Shown piece after piece: positions 5,427 to 7,376 of a stretch of 7,376 nucleotides of DNA. The notes under the pieces were generated by a model. The model ran no database searches, was not told the origin of the DNA, and was given only the letters and a program-made list of their open reading frames with translations. The position numbers were made by a program, and so were the translations under genes. The stretch is from UBA5359 sp028699365 [NCBI: bacterium] (lineage in GTDB: Bacteria > UBP13 > UBA5359). The stretch is from contig JAQVUQ010000130.1 of assembly GCA_028699365.1 (NCBI GenBank), forward strand, positions 1-7,376, written 5' to 3'. Each line of letters begins with the position of its first letter. Position 1 is the stretch's first letter.

Positions 5427-6234
5427 CGGCCATTTTTTGTAAACCTTGACGGCGGGATAATTTATGCCAACAAGGTTGCCTGTGAGGCGCTGGATTATGA
5501 TGCCGGACAACTGGCCGAAATGATGATACAGGATCTCGTTTCTACGGATGCCATGCCTGTAGTGGAAATCTAACTGGAAATTCTGATGGAGAAGCGAAGA
5601 GCCGCGTTTGAGATTGCTGGCAGGAATAGGTCGGGAGCTGTCATACCTATGGAGATTCATGCCAGCCTGCTCTCATTCAGAGAGAGTGAGGCTGTCCTTG
5701 TCATTGCCCGTGACATCACTACCCGCAGGCAGCAGGAGGAGGAACGAGAGTGCCTGTTGCAGGAGACAGGGCAACGAGCCGAAGTTTTGAATGCCGTTAT
5801 AGAGAGTACTCATGCCCACCTGGTTCTGCTTGACCGCAGCTTCAGAATTGTGATGGCTAACTCCGCCTATGTAGAGGGTTCAGGGTATACACTGCAGGAG
5901 CTTATCGGTCAGGATCATTTCAAACTCTTTCCCAATGCCGAGAACGAGGCCATCTTTCAGCAGGTCCGCGCTACCGGAAGCGCCTACAATGCGTGTGGGA
6001 AGCCTTTCGAGTATGCTGACCAGCCCGATAGGAGTATAACGTACTGGAATTGGCTCCTTAATCCGACAGGTAATCGCCTCTGATAGAGTGGAGATAAGGC
6101 CGGCATCGGGACTACCTCCCGTATCCGCAGATCCCGGGTATCTGGAGCGTGTTTTCGTCAATCTGCTCAGCACCTGCGTGAGCCCTAACAACCATGGCAA
6201 AATAATAATTGTAGAGGCAGCCACCGGTTCATTG
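5427..6234 (+). pseudogene. Decayed PAS-PAS sensor histidine kinase
   Basis: Reading the frame that passes 5571, a PAS domain begins abruptly with RPFFVNLDGGIIYANKVACEAL, with no start codon, just after the PGRP stop. It is interrupted by TAA 5571-5573 (VVEI-stop-LEIL) and resumes in the same frame from ATG 5586 (IPMEIHASLLSFRESE, VLVIARDITTRRQQEEE). A helical linker and a second PAS follow (FRIVMANSAYVEGSGYTLQELIG), ending early at WNWLLNPTGNRL and TGA 6081-6083. About 20 bases before that stop, the next frame takes over with EIRPASGLPPVSADPGYLERVFVNLLS (about 6088-6168), the N-box start of a HATPase_c domain, which peters out after GKIIIVEAATG. The start, the end of PAS2, the whole phosphorylated DHp domain and the ATP-binding G boxes are absent. 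No intact product is possible. The stretch 5414-6290 holds no other gene I can support. Confidence 0.82.
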
Positions 6235-6240
6235 CCGGCA

Positions 6241-6270
6241 GGGAGGAGACCTGTTCTTCAGTCTCCTCCC
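6241..6270. terminator. Hairpin after the PQQ dehydrogenase-cupredoxin gene
   Basis: GGGAGGAGAC (6241-6250) and GTCTCCTCCC (6261-6270) make a perfect 10-bp stem with a 10-base loop. It lies 20 bases beyond the stop codon of the minus-strand gene and just past the kinase remnant. No T-tract follows in the minus direction. The position and the perfect stem still favour a terminator or 3'-end stabiliser. Confidence 0.5.
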
Positions 6271-6290
6271 CGATGCCGTTTCTGACTTGG

Positions 6291-7376
6291 TTATTCAGTC
6301 ACTATAACCGTGCCGGTCATACCGCTGTGTATTCTGCAGTGGTAAGGGTATGTTCCCGTCTGGGTAAAGGTAAAGCTGTATCTCTGACCGCTGTTTACCG
6401 TAGCGTCAAACATACCGGTCGCACGTCCTTGTTGCCCGGACGTGACGGTATGGACGTAGGGATCTCTGTTTACCCAGGTTACAGTGGTGCCTCTGCGGAT
6501 AGTTATCTGCTGCGGCTGGAATTGCGAATTCCTCATTGTGACCGTTGCCTGTGCTCCAGGCGTTCCGTCACCTGTGGGCGGAACCATTTTGAAGACAGCG
6601 CCGGTACTGCCGGAAGGCCCTGGATTCATACTGGTCAGCAGGTAGAGTTCATTATCCGCTCCCTGTCCGAAAGCCAGCAGATATCGATCCAGTCTGCCGG
6701 TTTGTCTCAGACCCGGGAAATTCACGGGTCTGAAAGTCCACATACCGCTGCCGGATGCGGGCGGCATAGCCACATAGACTCTGCCGTCCGGCCTGCCTGC
6801 CGTAGCGGTCCAGTTCCCAAAGACGTAGAACTGATCCTGTTGTCTTAGTTGCACGTCGCTGCCCCTGTAGACGTAGCCGCCGATTATGGCTATGCCCATA
6901 TTATGTCCGTGCTCTATGATGGGATCTGTCAGCGTTTCTCCGCGAGGACCGCTATTGGGACAGGTGGCAGGAGGGTTGTCAGGATCGTTGGGGTTGAAAC
7001 AGTGGGTTCCTTCTTTAATATTCCAACCGTAGTTACCGCCTCTGGTGACGATATCCACTTCCTCCCAAAGATTCTGGCCGACGTCCCCGACGAAGAGCCG
7101 GCGGGTGCCGCCTGCGTCAAAGGACATGCGGAAAGGATTCCTGAGGCCCCAGGCATATATTTCCGGGCGCTCACCACCGGTGGCCTGGGAAAAGGGATTG
7201 TCCGGAGGAATAGCGTAGGGATCACCGCTATTCACGTTTATACGCAGAATTTTGCCCATCAGTTTGGTGACGTCTTGTGCATTGCCTGTCACAGGCGTAT
7301 GGCCGACGCCGACATCGTTGGCTCCTCCGCCGTCGCCGGTGGAGATGTAGAGGTAGCCGTCGGGACCAAAGGCAAG
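6291..7376 (-). CDS. PQQ-dependent sugar dehydrogenase (GSDH) fused to a C-terminal cupredoxin domain; 5' end outside window
   Basis: 361 codons are visible and the frame is open to the right edge, so start and signal peptide are outside; an in-frame GTG at 7292 is internal. Residues 1-265 are the second half of a glucose/sorbosone dehydrogenase beta-propeller: FGPDGYLYISTGDGG (3-17), NAQD, KILRINVNSGDPYAIPPDNPF, YAWGLRNPFRMSFD (about 74-87), FVGDVGQNLWEE (95-106), GGNYGW (113-118) and IIGGYVYRG (164-172). These enzymes oxidise sugars with bound PQQ, usually outside the cytoplasm. Residues 278-361 are a plastocyanin-like cupredoxin with a complete type 1 copper set: His309 (VHTV), Cys347, His350 and Met353 (YHCRIHSGM). 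The fused blue-copper domain suggests direct electron transfer from PQQ to a respiratory chain or oxidase. Both domain calls are strong; true substrate and export cannot be judged here. The gene converges on the dead kinase. Confidence 0.9.
   Translation of the reverse strand, partial: LAFGPDGYLYISTGDGGGANDVGVGHTPVTGNAQDVTKLMGKILRINVNSGDPYAIPPDNPFSQATGGERPEIYAWGLRNPFRMSFDAGGTRRLFVGDVGQNLWEEVDIVTRGGNYGWNIKEGTHCFNPNDPDNPPATCPNSGPRGETLTDPIIEHGHNMGIAIIGGYVYRGSDVQLRQQDQFYVFGNWTATAGRPDGRVYVAMPPASGSGMWTFRPVNFPGLRQTGRLDRYLLAFGQGADNELYLLTSMNPGPSGSTGAVFKMVPPTGDGTPGAQATVTMRNSQFQPQQITIRRGTTVTWVNRDPYVHTVTSGQQGRATGMFDATVNSGQRYSFTFTQTGTYPYHCRIHSGMTGTVIVTE

Noticed and set aside
5571-5573. Recoding or readthrough of the in-frame TAA in the PAS region
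   Set aside because: The gene also lacks a start, the DHp domain and the ATP-binding boxes, so decay explains it better than recoding.
6273-6848. 191-codon plus-strand frame antisense to the dehydrogenase-cupredoxin gene
   Set aside because: It is the antisense shadow of a convincing two-domain protein and shows no recognisable domain.
1-7376. Transposase, integrase, CRISPR array, tRNA or rRNA
   Set aside because: No repeated spacer pattern, no terminal inverted repeats flanking a gene, and no structured RNA gene could be recognised on reading the window.

Overview
The window is 7.4 kb of bacterial chromosome with moderate G+C, good AGGAGG-type ribosome binding sites and sigma-70-like promoters. 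The paired pseudopilin-like proteins with the H-X9-DG type C-terminus (canonical SNLKQLGLA...MYMQDWDE stretch) are typical of Armatimonadota, Planctomycetota, Lentisphaerota and related phyla. With the SGNH hydrolase, DUF6062 protein and PQQ-type dehydrogenase, I lean towards an Armatimonadota-like lineage. This is inference: there is no rRNA or other marker gene to settle it.

Layout. Positions 1-1521 (+): the 3' end of an H-X9-DG pseudopilin-like gene, a membrane-anchored DUF1287 (NlpC/P60-like) protein and a second, diverged H-X9-DG paralogue, closely spaced as an operon. Positions 1531-1911 (+): ppnP, a nucleoside phosphorylase with its own promoter. It ends at a perfect 12-bp hairpin shared with the convergent gene at 1977-3149 (-), a 390-residue ferritin-like protein with several ExxH motifs that I cannot name. 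A Fur-box-like palindrome lies in its upstream region. Positions 3284-3916 (-): a cytoplasmic SGNH/GDSL hydrolase, divergent from a DUF6062 protein with duplicated CxxC...CxxH metal-site motifs (4087-4761, +). Positions 4871-5413 (+): a membrane-anchored PGRP/Amidase_2 N-acetylmuramoyl-L-alanine amidase with an internal 33-bp tandem duplication. Positions 5427-6234 (+): the decayed remains of a PAS-PAS histidine kinase with a nonsense codon, a lost DHp domain and a frame change. Positions 6291-7376 (-): the 3' part of a PQQ-dependent (glucose/sorbosone-type) sugar dehydrogenase fused to a C-terminal blue-copper cupredoxin domain, running off the window edge.

The genes do not form one pathway. 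The strongest functional themes are the cell envelope (two pseudopilin-like proteins, DUF1287 protein, PGRP amidase) and redox/metal chemistry (ferritin-like protein, DUF6062, PQQ-cupredoxin fusion). The best leads are the pseudopilin/DUF1287/pseudopilin cassette, the unnamed ferritin-like protein with its possible iron or peroxide operator, the dehydrogenase-cupredoxin fusion, and the kinase pseudogene. I saw no tRNA, rRNA, CRISPR array, transposase or attachment site.
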